This document shows positions 44,495-53,715 of a DNA stretch of 64,000 nucleotides, piece by piece. The position numbers and the translations under genes were made by a program. The stretch covers positions 1-64,000 of the forward strand of contig JBOGEN010000203.1 in the NCBI GenBank assembly GCA_050743265.1, in the 5' to 3' direction. Each line of letters starts with the position of its first letter. Position 1 is the first letter of the stretch. The DNA comes from JBOGEN01 sp050743265. GTDB lineage: Bacteria; Actinomycetota; Actinomycetes; JBOGEN01. Below the pieces are notes generated by a model. It had not been told where the DNA came from. It made no database searches and worked only from the letters and a program-made list of their open reading frames with translations.

Positions 44495-45766
44495 TTGAGG
44501 GCCGTGGGGCTGCGCATACGAACCCTGGCGTCGGTCTGTGTCGTGGTCGGGGTCACCGCCCCGGCGGCCCTCGCCTCGCCGGCCGCGGACCGGGTGGCGG
44601 CCGTCGCGGCGGAGGAGCCGCGGGCGGTGTACGTGTCCACCTCCGGGGTGCCGCACTGGGACATCGCCGACGTGAAGAGCATCCGTGCCGGGCGGGGCTG
44701 GCACACCGGCGACCCGAACTCGATCACCAGCTCGTGGCGGTCGTCGCTGAACACGGTGATGGCGCAGATCGCCTCCGAGAACCCAGACGCGGTGTTCCAC
44801 ACCGGGGACCAGGTGCAGGGCCGGTGGGGCGTCGACGTTGACCACACGGGCATCTTCGGCCACGTGGGCACCGAGGCGGAGAAGAAGGATGCCGTGCTCG
44901 CCGCGGGCAACGCGTACTACGGGGAGATGAAACGGTTCTGGTCGGCGCACGGGTTCACCCACGGCACCAACCTGTTCCCGGCGATGGGCGACCACGAGAT
45001 CGGCGACATGGGCCCGGGCGTCGACCACGTCAAGGTTCTCCCGCCCAGCGACTTCCGCTACCGCGCGTTCAATGACTGGAAGTACGCCTGGGCGCGCAAC
45101 TACACCGCCTCGGGCACCAAGTACGCCTCCCGCCCGGTCGGCGCGCAGCAGGAGAGCACCGCCTACTCGGTGCGCCTCGGCCCGTTGCTGCTGATCACGG
45201 TCAACCCGTTCTGGAAATGGGACGACGGCATCCACGCCCGCATCGGCGGAGCCCAGCTCGACTGGCTCGACCAACAGATCGCCACCGCCCGGGCGAACGG
45301 TGTCGACCACGTCCTGGTCCAGTCCGAGATCCCCGTCCTGGACCCCAACCGGGTCTCCGGCTCCTCCGAGCTGCTGCTCGAGGGCCGCCGCGACTCGGCG
45401 TTCTGGAAGACGCTGGTCCGAGACCAGGTCGACGTGCTGCTCGCCGCCGAGTTCCACGACATGACCACCTACTCGAACTCCGCGACCACCCCGGTGCAGG
45501 TCGTCCACGGCGCCAACATGGGCAGCGCCCGGGCGAACTACCTGGTGATCCGCGTCTACGCCGACCGGCTCGAGCTCGAGCTCAAGCAGATGAGCGGCAC
45601 CGTGACGGACACCAACCGCCTCTGGCAGACCAGCACCCAACGGCCGCCCCGCGGCGTGCGCATGAACACCGGCGCCACCACGGTGGGAACGATGACCATC
45701 GACAAGACCACCAACCCACCCACCCTGGCCAACCGCACCGGCTTCCTCCGCGAAGGCATCGAGTAG
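44495..45766 (+). CDS. Secreted metallophosphoesterase
   Basis: 423 residues from a TTG just after GGAGGCGAGG; the GTG at 44504 is an alternative. Signal peptide: RIRTLASVCVVVGVTAPAALA, leading to a mature protein starting near SPAADRVA. Metallophosphoesterase motifs include FHTGDQVQG and AMGDHEIGD (GDHE in place of the common GNHE); the last metal motif is not clear (AEFHDMTTY occupies the expected region). It probably hydrolyses a phosphoester outside the cell. It is monocistronic and convergent with the nitrate locus. Confidence 0.82.
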   Translation: MRAVGLRIRTLASVCVVVGVTAPAALASPAADRVAAVAAEEPRAVYVSTSGVPHWDIADVKSIRAGRGWHTGDPNSITSSWRSSLNTVMAQIASENPDAVFHTGDQVQGRWGVDVDHTGIFGHVGTEAEKKDAVLAAGNAYYGEMKRFWSAHGFTHGTNLFPAMGDHEIGDMGPGVDHVKVLPPSDFRYRAFNDWKYAWARNYTASGTKYASRPVGAQQESTAYSVRLGPLLLITVNPFWKWDDGIHARIGGAQLDWLDQQIATARANGVDHVLVQSEIPVLDPNRVSGSSELLLEGRRDSAFWKTLVRDQVDVLLAAEFHDMTTYSNSATTPVQVVHGANMGSARANYLVIRVYADRLELELKQMSGTVTDTNRLWQTSTQRPPRGVRMNTGATTVGTMTIDKTTNPPTLANRTGFLREGIE

Positions 45767-45868
45767 CAGGACGGCGAGCAGGCACAGGCGCGGAAGCGGC
45801 GGCCACCAGCAGGGCACAGCGACCCCTGACAGCGTGTGGCGGGTCCTCCCGGGGCGGCCCGAGCGCCC

Positions 45869-47032
45869 TCACGGTCCCGTGACGGCCTGGTCCAGCGCGA
45901 GCCGGTAACCCCGTTTGACGACGGTCTGGACGACACGACCCCCGACCGCGCGGCGCAGGCGGTTCACCGCCATCTCCGCTGCGTGTGCGTCGGCGCCCGC
46001 CTTGCCGGGCAGGACGCGGAGCAGGTCCCTCCGCGACACCACGTGACCGGGGCGGGCCGCCAGGGCGCGGAGCACGGCCATGGGAGCCGGTGCCAGCGGG
46101 ACGAGCCTCCCGTCGAGCACCACGGCGTGACCGCGGATCTCCAGCCGGTGCGCGCCCGCGGTGAGCACGTGCGCGCGTCGGGGGACCACCGCGCCGATCT
46201 CGCGGACGAGCGCGCCGAGCCGCGACCGGACGGGCCTCACACTGGGCACGTCGACCGCTTCCAGAGGTGCGGCCGTGATCGGCCCGACGCACGCGGCGAC
46301 GACGCCGGAACGCAGCGCGTCGAGGAAGCCCGCGTACGCGCCGGAGTTCGCGGCGACCCGGAGCACGCTCGACACCGCGGGCGCGCTGGTGAAGGAGACG
46401 ACGTCCACCTGACGGCTCGCCGTGAGGTCGACGAGCCGGCGCACCGCGCCCAGGTCGTCCGGGGGCACGCACCGGTACACGGGAACCGCGACCACGTCCG
46501 CACCGGCGTCACGCAGCGCGTCGACGAACCACCCCAGCGGCTCCCCGTGCAGCTGGACGACGACACGGCGACCGGCGAGGGGCTCCCCCAGCAGGCGGTG
46601 GAGCACCTCCTCGGACGACTCCGACTCCGGCGACCACGTGTCCGCGAGCCCCGCGGCCCGGACGGCACCGCGCGCCTTCGGCCCGCGCGTGAGAAGGGTG
46701 GCCTCGTCGAGACGGCGACGCAGCGCCTCACCGACGCCCCACCCGTCCGCCGCCTCCATCCAGCCGCGGAACCCGATGCCCGTCGTCGCGACCCCGAGGT
46801 CCACCGGGACCTCGAGGCAGCGGTACGTGGACCGGCGCAGCTCGGTGTCGTCCTCGAGCGGGACGACCCGGATGGCCGGCGCGCCCACGACCCGGGCACC
46901 GCGGCGCTCGAGCATCGTGGTGAGCTCCTCGTGCCGACGCGCCGCGGTCACGGCCACGGTGTAGCCGGCCAGCGGTGGCACGTCGCCGACGGAGGGTGCC
47001 TGTGGCGCCGCCGTGGTCGCGGCCCTCGTCAT
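45869..47032 (-). CDS. nnaR: NnaR-like nitrate assimilation regulator (HemD-like domain + winged helix)
   Basis: 387 residues, ATG overlapping the nirD stop. Residues about 25-275 form a uroporphyrinogen-III synthase (HemD) fold (AGYTVAVTAARRHEEL, VSFTSAPAVSSVL, CVGPITAAPLEA); residues about 290-385 form an OmpR-type winged helix (RLEIRGHAVVLDG, HAAEMAVNRLRRAVGG, VVQTVVKRGYRLAL). This fusion is the architecture of Streptomyces NnaR (SCO2958) and mycobacterial Rv0260c, which activate nitrate/nitrite assimilation genes with GlnR. It is the last gene of the nir operon, which supports that role rather than housekeeping tetrapyrrole synthesis. Confidence 0.9.
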   Translation of the reverse strand: MTRAATTAAPQAPSVGDVPPLAGYTVAVTAARRHEELTTMLERRGARVVGAPAIRVVPLEDDTELRRSTYRCLEVPVDLGVATTGIGFRGWMEAADGWGVGEALRRRLDEATLLTRGPKARGAVRAAGLADTWSPESESSEEVLHRLLGEPLAGRRVVVQLHGEPLGWFVDALRDAGADVVAVPVYRCVPPDDLGAVRRLVDLTASRQVDVVSFTSAPAVSSVLRVAANSGAYAGFLDALRSGVVAACVGPITAAPLEAVDVPSVRPVRSRLGALVREIGAVVPRRAHVLTAGAHRLEIRGHAVVLDGRLVPLAPAPMAVLRALAARPGHVVSRRDLLRVLPGKAGADAHAAEMAVNRLRRAVGGRVVQTVVKRGYRLALDQAVTGP

Positions 47033-47448
47033 GACGCCCCCACCTCGACCCGCCCGTCCCTGACGCGGACCGCCCAGACGGGGACGGCGACGGCCGGATC
47101 GTCGAGGCACGCACCGGTCCGCAGGTCGTACACCTGCTTGTGCAACGGCGAGGCCAGCGTGGGCGCGCCGTCCCTCGTGCCGACAAGGCCGCGCGAGAGG
47201 ACGTACGCCCCGCCGAGCGGGTCGTAGTTGGATACCGCGTGGACGACCCCCCCGTCCGTGCGGACGACGGCCACCTGGCGGCCGCCCACCAGCGCGCACA
47301 CGCCACGCCCGGGCAGCAGGTCGGCGTACGCGCAGACGTCGGTCCACTGCACGACGCCGGGCCCCTGCACGGCGCCGGCCCGGTGCGGGACGTCGGTCTC
47401 CCGCCCGACGCCCGTCGAGCTCTCCGCGACAGTCCCTGTCGGGGTCAC
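47029..47448 (-). CDS. nirD: Nitrite reductase [NAD(P)H] small subunit
   Basis: 139 residues, GTG start overlapping the nirB stop by 4 bases. The Rieske-like fold is recognisable from VCALVGGRQVAVVRT, SPLHKQVYDLRTG and PVWAVRVRDGRVEV. As in other NirD proteins the cluster-binding Cys/His set is absent. It partners NirB in six-electron reduction of nitrite to ammonium. A 25-residue N-terminal extension is not part of the fold. Coupled to the NnaR gene downstream. Confidence 0.92.
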   Translation of the reverse strand: MTPTGTVAESSTGVGRETDVPHRAGAVQGPGVVQWTDVCAYADLLPGRGVCALVGGRQVAVVRTDGGVVHAVSNYDPLGGAYVLSRGLVGTRDGAPTLASPLHKQVYDLRTGACLDDPAVAVPVWAVRVRDGRVEVGAS

Positions 47449-50003
47449 GACCGCACCACCTCCAGCGTCGCGCCGGCGATGAGGGGCGCCGCGTCGCCCT
47501 CGGGCCGCTCGTCCTCGCGGGCGGGCCGCTTCTGCCCGCGCTCGGGGACGAACACGATGCTGCGGTCCTCCTCGTCCGGCGCGTTGACGAAGGACACGAA
47601 GCGGGCACGCTTCTCCGGGTCCTCGAGGACGTCCCGCCACTCGTCGGTGTACCCGGCCACGTGGCGCGCCATCGCCTCGTCCAGGTCTGCGCAGAGGCCG
47701 AGCGAGTCGTCGACGATCACCGCCCGGAGGTGGTCGAGGCCGCCCTCCATCTCCTCGATCCAGCCGGCCGTGCGCTGCAGCCGGTCCGCGGTCCTGACGT
47801 AGAACATGAGGAACCGGTCGACGTAGCGGACCAGTGTCTCCGTGTCGAGGTCCTGCACGAACAGCTCGGCGTGCCGGGGGCGGAACCCGCCGTTCCCGCC
47901 GACGTAGAGGTTCCAGCCGCTCTCGGTCGCGATGATCCCGAAGTCCTTGCTGCGGGCCTCGGCGCACTCGCGTGCGCAGCCGGACACCGCCGCCTTGATC
48001 TTGTGCGGAGAGCGTAGGCCGCGGTAGCGCAGCTCGAGGTCGATGGCCAGCGTCGTCGAGTCCTGGACGCCGTAGCGGCACCAGGTCGAGCCGACGCAGG
48101 ACTTCACCGTCCGCACCGCCTTGCCGTACGCGTGTCCGGACTCCAGCCCCGCGTCGACGAGCCGGCGCCAGATCGCGGGGAGCTGGTCCACCCTCGCGCC
48201 GAACAGGTCGATGCGCTGGCCCCCGGTGATCTTCGTGTAGAGCCCGAAGTCGCGGGCGACCTCGCCGATCACGATGAGCCGTTCGGGTGTGACCTCGCCG
48301 CCCGGGACCCGGGGCACGACGGAGTACGTGCCGTTCCGCTGCAGGTTCGCGAGGAAGTGGTCGTTGGTGTCCTGGAGCGCGGCGTGCTCGCCGTCGAGCA
48401 CGTGGCCCGAGCCCAGGCTGGCGAAGATGGAGGCGACGGCCGGCTTGCAGATGTCGCAGCCCCGGCCGGTCCCGTGCGCCTCGACGAGCCCGGAGAACGT
48501 CCGGATGCCGGTCACGCTGACGATCTCGAACAGCTCGGCCCGGCTCATCGCGAAGTGCTCGCACAGGGCCTTGCTCACCTCGACACCGGTCTCGGCGAGC
48601 AGCTGCTTGAGCAGGGGGACGCAGGACCCGCACCCGGTGCCCGCCTTCGTGCAGGCCTTGACGCCGCCCACGTCGGTGAGGTTCTCGGTCCGGACGGCTT
48701 CCACGATCTCGCCCTTGGACACCGCGTGGCAGGCGCAGACCTGGGCCGAGGCGGGCAGCGCGCACGGCCCCACGGTCGTGCCCCCGGCCGACCCGACGAG
48801 CAGCTCGTCAGGAGGCGCGGGCAGCTGCTCACCGACGAGCGGCCTGAGCGTCCCGTAGGCGGACGCGTCCCCGAGGAGGACGCCTCCCAGGAGCCGGGAG
48901 GCGTCGTCGGTGACGACGAGCTTCTTGTACACGCCCGCCACCTGGTCGGCCCATGCCAGCTCGAGCGCGCCCGGCGTGCTCGCGTGCGCGTCGCCGAAGC
49001 TCGCCACGTCGACGCCGAGCAGCTTGAGCTTCGTCGACGAGTCGGCACCGGGGAAGGTCGCGGAGCCGCCGACGAGCCGGTCCGCCACGACCTCGGCCAT
49101 GGCGTACCCCGGCGCGACGAGCCCGTGGACGCGCCCGTCGAGGCAGGCGCACTCGCCCACGGCCCAGACGGCGGGGTCCTCCGTCCGGCACGTCTCGTCG
49201 ACGACGACGCCGCCGCGCTCGCCCACCGTGAGGCCGCTCTCCCGTGCCAGGTCGTCGCGCGGTCGCACTCCGGCGGAGAAGACGACGAGGTCGACGTCGA
49301 GGGACCCGCCGTCGGCGAGGACCATGCGCCCGGCCGAGCCGTCCAGCGCCGGCTCGACGCGCTCGGTCGCCGTCGCCGTGTGCACCGCGACCCCGAGGCC
49401 CTCGACGTGTCGCCGCAGCGCCACGCCGCCGGACTCGTCGACCTGGACGGGCATGAGGCGTGGGGCGAACTCGACGACGTGGGTCTCGACGCCGAGGCCG
49501 CGCAGGGCGTCGGCAGCCTCGAGCCCGAGCAGGCCGCCGCCGACCACTGCGCCTCTCCGTGCGCCCCGGGCCCGCTCGCGGATCGCGTCGAGGTCCTCGA
49601 TCGTCCGGTACACGAAGCAACCCGCCAGGTCGTGACCCGGGACGGGAGGCACGAACGGGTACGAGCCGGTGGCCAGCACGAGCGCGTCGTAGGTGAGGAT
49701 GCCGCCCGTGTGGGTGGTCACGGTGCGCGCGTCCCGGTCGACCGCGTCCACACGCTCGCCGACGCGCTGCACGACCCGGTCGCCGTCGAACAGCCCGTCG
49801 GGGACGAGCGAGAGGTCCTCGGCCGTGGCACCGGTGAGGTACGAGGTGAGCGCCACCCTGTCGTACGCCGGCCTCGGCTCCTCACCGACGACCGTGACCC
49901 GCCACGTCTCCTCCGGGTCACGGAACCTCAGCGCCTCGACGAGCCGCTGGCCGACCATGCCGTGGCCGACGACGACGAGATGCCTCGAGCGGGCTGCGGT
50001 CAT
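47445..50003 (-). CDS. nirB: Assimilatory nitrite reductase [NAD(P)H] large subunit
   Basis: 852 residues from the ATG at 50003 (AGGAAGG upstream). N-terminal FAD/NAD(P)H oxidoreductase (LVVVGHGMVGQRL, VVGGGLLGLEAADAL); central BFD-like [2Fe-2S] domain (CACHAVSKGE, TGCGSC); C-terminal nitrite/sulfite reductase domains with the 4Fe-4S/sirohaem Cys pattern CVGSTWC and SGCARECAEA. It reduces nitrite to ammonium in the cytoplasm. It follows the FAD/2Fe-2S partner gene by 27 bp and is coupled to nirD. Confidence 0.96.
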   Translation of the reverse strand: MTAARSRHLVVVGHGMVGQRLVEALRFRDPEETWRVTVVGEEPRPAYDRVALTSYLTGATAEDLSLVPDGLFDGDRVVQRVGERVDAVDRDARTVTTHTGGILTYDALVLATGSYPFVPPVPGHDLAGCFVYRTIEDLDAIRERARGARRGAVVGGGLLGLEAADALRGLGVETHVVEFAPRLMPVQVDESGGVALRRHVEGLGVAVHTATATERVEPALDGSAGRMVLADGGSLDVDLVVFSAGVRPRDDLARESGLTVGERGGVVVDETCRTEDPAVWAVGECACLDGRVHGLVAPGYAMAEVVADRLVGGSATFPGADSSTKLKLLGVDVASFGDAHASTPGALELAWADQVAGVYKKLVVTDDASRLLGGVLLGDASAYGTLRPLVGEQLPAPPDELLVGSAGGTTVGPCALPASAQVCACHAVSKGEIVEAVRTENLTDVGGVKACTKAGTGCGSCVPLLKQLLAETGVEVSKALCEHFAMSRAELFEIVSVTGIRTFSGLVEAHGTGRGCDICKPAVASIFASLGSGHVLDGEHAALQDTNDHFLANLQRNGTYSVVPRVPGGEVTPERLIVIGEVARDFGLYTKITGGQRIDLFGARVDQLPAIWRRLVDAGLESGHAYGKAVRTVKSCVGSTWCRYGVQDSTTLAIDLELRYRGLRSPHKIKAAVSGCARECAEARSKDFGIIATESGWNLYVGGNGGFRPRHAELFVQDLDTETLVRYVDRFLMFYVRTADRLQRTAGWIEEMEGGLDHLRAVIVDDSLGLCADLDEAMARHVAGYTDEWRDVLEDPEKRARFVSFVNAPDEEDRSIVFVPERGQKRPAREDERPEGDAAPLIAGATLEVVRS

Positions 50004-50030
50004 GAGCGGTTCCTTCCTGGGAGGCAACGG

Positions 50031-51512
50031 TCATGCCGAGACCGCCTCGGGCCGGGCGCGCTCGGCCGGGGGGTCGGGGTCGGCGGACTCCAGCCAGGTG
50101 ACGACCCCCTCGACGGCGTCGCGGCAGCCACCGCACCCGGTCGTGGCGCGGGTCGCGGCGGCGACGTCGTCGACGGTGCGCGCGCCGGACAGCCAGGAGT
50201 CGCGGACGTCGGCCTTCGTGACGCCGTTGCACTGGCAGATCCGGGCGTCGGACGGCAGGTGCGCGGGCGACTCCACCACCGGGGTGGACGCGAGCCGCGG
50301 GAAGAGCAGGGTCCGCCGGTCCGCGGGGACCGGGGCGCCCCGGTCGTAGAGCTGGGTGAGCGTACCGACCGTGCCGGTCTCCCCGAGCAGGATCGCCCCG
50401 ACGAGCCGGTCGTCCCTGACGACGAGCTTCTGGTACTTCCCCCGCGCCGAGTCGACGAACTGGACGACCTCCGCCGCGTCGTCGCACGGGTCCCCCAGGG
50501 ACGCCACCTCGACGCCCGCGGCCTTGAGCCGGGCGACGTGCCGGGACCCGCGGTAGCACGCCGTCGCGTCCGCACCGGTGACACGGTCCGCGACGACGAC
50601 GGCCTGCTCCCAGGCGGGGGCGACGAGCCCGTACACCTGCCCGTCGTGTTGGGCGCAGTCCCCGAGCGCGTACACGTCGGGGTCGGTGACCGAGCGCAGG
50701 GCGTCGTCGACCACGACGCCACGGTCGACGTGCAGGCCTGCCTGCTCCGCCAGGGCCGTGTCGGGCCGTACGCCGCAGGCGACGACGAGCACGTCCGCCT
50801 CGACGACCGTGCCGTCGTCGAGCACGACGCCGCGGACCCGGGCGTCCCCGCGCACGGCGACCACGCGCGCCCCGACGTGGGTCGTGACGCCGAGGGACTC
50901 GAGCGTGGACGCGAGCATGCCCGCCGCGGACGCGTCGAGCTGGCGTTCCATCAGGTGCGGCGCGGCGTGCAGTACCTCGACGTCGAGACCGCGGGCGACG
51001 AGGCCACGCGCCGCCTCCACTCCGAGGAGGCCGCCGCCCAGCACCACGGCGCGGCGCGCGCCCGCCGCGGCGGCGGTGATCGTGCGGCAGTCCTGGAGGG
51101 TGCGGAAGACCGTGACACCTGGCAGCAGCTCGTCGGGCCCGTCGGGGGGGAACAGCCCGCTCAGTGGGGGCACCACAGCCTTGCTGCCGGTGGCGAGGAC
51201 GAGGGTGTCGTACGGCGCACGGCCGCCGTCCGCGGTCAGCACCTCGCGTGCGTCGCGGTCGACCCGGGTGACGCGGGTGCCGGGGCGGACGGTGACACCG
51301 TTGCCCGCCCGCCCCGGCGTCGGGAGGTACACGTCCTCGACGGCTGCGTCCCCCGCGAGGACGGAGGAGAGCAGCACGCGGTTGTACGCGGCGTCCTGCT
51401 CGTCCCCGAGGACGGTCACCGAAAGGTCTGCTGCGGCCCGGCGGGCGATCTCGTCCGCGACGCGGGAGCCCGCCATCCCGTTGCCCACGACGACGACCGG
51501 TCGCGCCGTCAT
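50031..51512 (-). CDS. FAD/[2Fe-2S] oxidoreductase, electron-transfer partner of nitrate reductase (NasB-like)
   Basis: 493 residues. N-terminal FAD and NAD(P)H-binding domains (VVVVGNGMAGSRVADEI, VVLGGGLLGVEAARGL), C-terminal BFD-like domain with ICQCNGVTKADV and TTGCGGC as the [2Fe-2S] ligands. It resembles the first half of NirB and the NasB/NasD-type subunit that feeds electrons to cytoplasmic nitrate reductase. The ATG overlaps the nasC stop by one base (TGATG). Gene order makes this the reductase subunit for nasC rather than a second nitrite reductase. Confidence 0.88.
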   Translation of the reverse strand: MTARPVVVVGNGMAGSRVADEIARRAAADLSVTVLGDEQDAAYNRVLLSSVLAGDAAVEDVYLPTPGRAGNGVTVRPGTRVTRVDRDAREVLTADGGRAPYDTLVLATGSKAVVPPLSGLFPPDGPDELLPGVTVFRTLQDCRTITAAAAGARRAVVLGGGLLGVEAARGLVARGLDVEVLHAAPHLMERQLDASAAGMLASTLESLGVTTHVGARVVAVRGDARVRGVVLDDGTVVEADVLVVACGVRPDTALAEQAGLHVDRGVVVDDALRSVTDPDVYALGDCAQHDGQVYGLVAPAWEQAVVVADRVTGADATACYRGSRHVARLKAAGVEVASLGDPCDDAAEVVQFVDSARGKYQKLVVRDDRLVGAILLGETGTVGTLTQLYDRGAPVPADRRTLLFPRLASTPVVESPAHLPSDARICQCNGVTKADVRDSWLSGARTVDDVAAATRATTGCGGCRDAVEGVVTWLESADPDPPAERARPEAVSA

Positions 51513-53599
51513 CACGCGACCCTTTCCAGGCGGACGGCGCACACCTTGAACTCGGGCATGCGGGAGATCGGGTCCAGTGCGCGGCTCGTCACGAGGTTCG
51601 CCCGCTCGTCGGCCGGCCAGTGGAAGGGCAGGAACACGGTGTCGGCGCGCAGCGTGTCCCGGAGCCTCGCCGTCGCGAGCGTCCGCCCCCGGCGGCTCAC
51701 CACCTGGACCACCTCCCCGTCGCTCACACCGACCCGGGTGGCGAGGTCGGGGTGGACCTCGACGAACATCTCCGGCGCATCGGCGAGCAACGTCGGAACG
51801 TACCGGGTCTGCGCCCCGCTCTGGTAGTGCGTGAGCACCCGCCCCGTCGTCGCGTACACGGGGTACGCCTCGTCGAGGTCCTCCGCCGGAGCACGGTGCT
51901 CCACCGGGACGAACCGGGCCCGGCCGTCCGGCGTGGCGAAGCGGTCGAGGAACATCCGCGGCGTCCCGGGGTGCGGCACGTCTCCCGGCCTGTCGGGGCA
52001 GGGCCAGAACACGCCTCCCTCCGACTCGACCCGCTCCCAGGTGATGCCGGAGTAGTCCGCCGGCCCTCCCTCGCTGGCGCGCCTCAGCTCGTCGAAGACC
52101 TCTCTCGGGTCAGGCGAGAACCGCTCCCCGTGGCCGAGGCGTGCGGCGAGCGCAGCGAGTATCTCCAGGTCGGTCCGTACGCCCTCGGGAGCGTCGAGGG
52201 CGCGGCGCCGCCGGATCACCCGGCCCTCGAGGTTGGTCAGCGTGCCCTCCTCCTCCGCCCACTGCGTCGTCGGCAGGACGACGTCGGCGCGTCGCGCGGT
52301 CTCCGAGGGCACGAGGTCGCTCACCACGAGCAGGTCGAGGGCGTCAAGACCCGCCTCCACCCGTGCCGAGTCCGGTGCGGACACGACGGGGTTGGTGCCG
52401 ACGACGAGCAGGGCGCGGGGGCCGCCGTCCGTGCCGAGGGCCTCGAGCAGCTCGACCGCCGAGAGGCCCGGCCCGGGGAGCGCGTCGGGGGCCACGCCCC
52501 ACACGCCGGCGACGTGGCGGCGGGCGTCCGGATCGTCGATGCGGCGGTACCCCGGGAGCTGGTCGGCCTTCTGGCCGTGCTCTCGACCGCCCTGGCCGTT
52601 GCCCTGTCCGGTGACGCACCCGTACCCGGAGCCGGGGCGGCCCGGCAGGCCGAGGGCCAGCGCGAGGTTGAGGAACGCGGACACGGTGTCGGTGCCCTTG
52701 CTGTGCTGCTCCGCCCCACGGGCGGTGAGCACCATCCCGCGTCCCGCCCCACCGAGCAGCCGGACGGCCTCCCGCTGCTGCGCGACGGGGACGCCGGTGA
52801 TCCGCTCTACCCGCTCCGGCCAGTACGCGGCCACGACCCGCCGAACGTCGTCGAACTCACGGGTGCGGGACGCCACGTACGCCTCGTCCACGAACCTCTC
52901 GACGAGGGCGAGGTGCAGCAGGCCGTTCGCGAGGGCGAGGTCGGTCCCCGGCGTGGCCTGGAGGTGCAGGTCCGCCACCCGGGCGGTGGCGGTCTCCCGC
53001 GGGTCGACGACGACGAGGCGCCCGCCACGTCGACGCATCGCGGTGACGTGGCGCATGAGCGGCGGCATCGTCTCGGCGAGGTTGCCCCCGGCGAGCAGGA
53101 CGGCGTCGGCCTCGACGAGGTCGTCGAGCGGGAACGGGAGACCCCGGTCGGTGCCCAGCGCGCGGAGGCCTGCCGCGGCCGCCGAGGACATGCAGAAGCG
53201 GCCGTTGTAGTCGATGTTCCTGGTGCCGAGGGCGACACGGGCGAACTTGCCGAGCTGGTACGCCTTCTCGTTGGTGAGGCCACCTCCGCCGAGGACGGCC
53301 ACGGCGTCCCGGCCGCTCTCGTCCTGGACACGGCGTACCTCGGTGGCGACACGGTCGAGCGCGGCGTCCCACGAGACCGGCTCGAGCGGCCCGCCGCGCG
53401 CCGCCCGCATCAGCGGGGTCGTGAGCCGTGCAGGGGCCGTGAGCAGCTCCGCCGCCGTCCAGCCCTTCTGGCACAGCCCGCCGCGGTTCGTCGGGAAGTC
53501 CCGCGGGGCGACGTCCACGGACCCCTCGGACGTCGTCCGAAGCGCCATGCCGCACTGCAGCGCGCAGTACGGGCAGTGCGTGCTGACCGGGGTCGTCAT
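51512..53599 (-). CDS. nasC: Assimilatory nitrate reductase, molybdopterin catalytic subunit
   Basis: 695 residues from the ATG at 53599; a TTG at 53632 is in frame, and neither has a good ribosome binding site, so the mRNA may be leaderless. N-terminal 4Fe-4S site: HCPYCALQCGM and GLCQKGW. Molybdopterin domain signatures include VLGGGGLTNEKAY, GGNLAETMPPLMRH, TGQGNGQGGREHG, and the C-terminal MopB_CT region with HYQSGAQTRY. No C-terminal [2Fe-2S] domain; that function is on the next gene. It reduces nitrate to nitrite in the cytoplasm. A GlnR-like box lies 46 bp upstream. Confidence 0.94.
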   Translation of the reverse strand: MTTPVSTHCPYCALQCGMALRTTSEGSVDVAPRDFPTNRGGLCQKGWTAAELLTAPARLTTPLMRAARGGPLEPVSWDAALDRVATEVRRVQDESGRDAVAVLGGGGLTNEKAYQLGKFARVALGTRNIDYNGRFCMSSAAAAGLRALGTDRGLPFPLDDLVEADAVLLAGGNLAETMPPLMRHVTAMRRRGGRLVVVDPRETATARVADLHLQATPGTDLALANGLLHLALVERFVDEAYVASRTREFDDVRRVVAAYWPERVERITGVPVAQQREAVRLLGGAGRGMVLTARGAEQHSKGTDTVSAFLNLALALGLPGRPGSGYGCVTGQGNGQGGREHGQKADQLPGYRRIDDPDARRHVAGVWGVAPDALPGPGLSAVELLEALGTDGGPRALLVVGTNPVVSAPDSARVEAGLDALDLLVVSDLVPSETARRADVVLPTTQWAEEEGTLTNLEGRVIRRRRALDAPEGVRTDLEILAALAARLGHGERFSPDPREVFDELRRASEGGPADYSGITWERVESEGGVFWPCPDRPGDVPHPGTPRMFLDRFATPDGRARFVPVEHRAPAEDLDEAYPVYATTGRVLTHYQSGAQTRYVPTLLADAPEMFVEVHPDLATRVGVSDGEVVQVVSRRGRTLATARLRDTLRADTVFLPFHWPADERANLVTSRALDPISRMPEFKVCAVRLERVA

Positions 53600-53644
53600 A
53601 CGCGTCAGCGTGGTGGAGGTCCGTTTCGGCAAGAGTTCTCCCGT

Positions 53645-53660
53645 GTTACGCCGCCGTCAA
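53645..53660 (-). promoter_or_regulatory. GlnR-like box upstream of nasC
   Basis: Plus strand GTTAC-GCCGCC-GTCAA; in the direction of nasC this reads TTGAC-n6-GTAAC, matching the gTnAC-n6-GaAAC layout of actinobacterial GlnR sites (11-bp spacing). It is 46 bp before the nasC ATG and resembles the box upstream of the transporter gene, including the surrounding CGTGTTACSCC. Confidence 0.55.
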
Positions 53661-53715
53661 CGACGGTTCATCGCCGCGGCGGGTGGGCGGTGAGACCGGA
53701 GCCGTCGGGCCGGGC

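Noticed and set aside
45869..47032. Housekeeping uroporphyrinogen-III synthase (hemD)
   Set aside because: The C-terminal winged helix and the position at the end of the nitrite reductase operon fit the NnaR regulator better.
47029..47448. NirD damaged because it lacks Rieske Cys/His ligands
   Set aside because: Loss of these ligands is normal in NirD proteins.
48132..51827. Plus-strand frame of about 1,231 codons opposite nirB and the FAD oxidoreductase
   Set aside because: Antisense shadow of clearly recognised genes; Arg/Gly/Val-rich translation without motifs.
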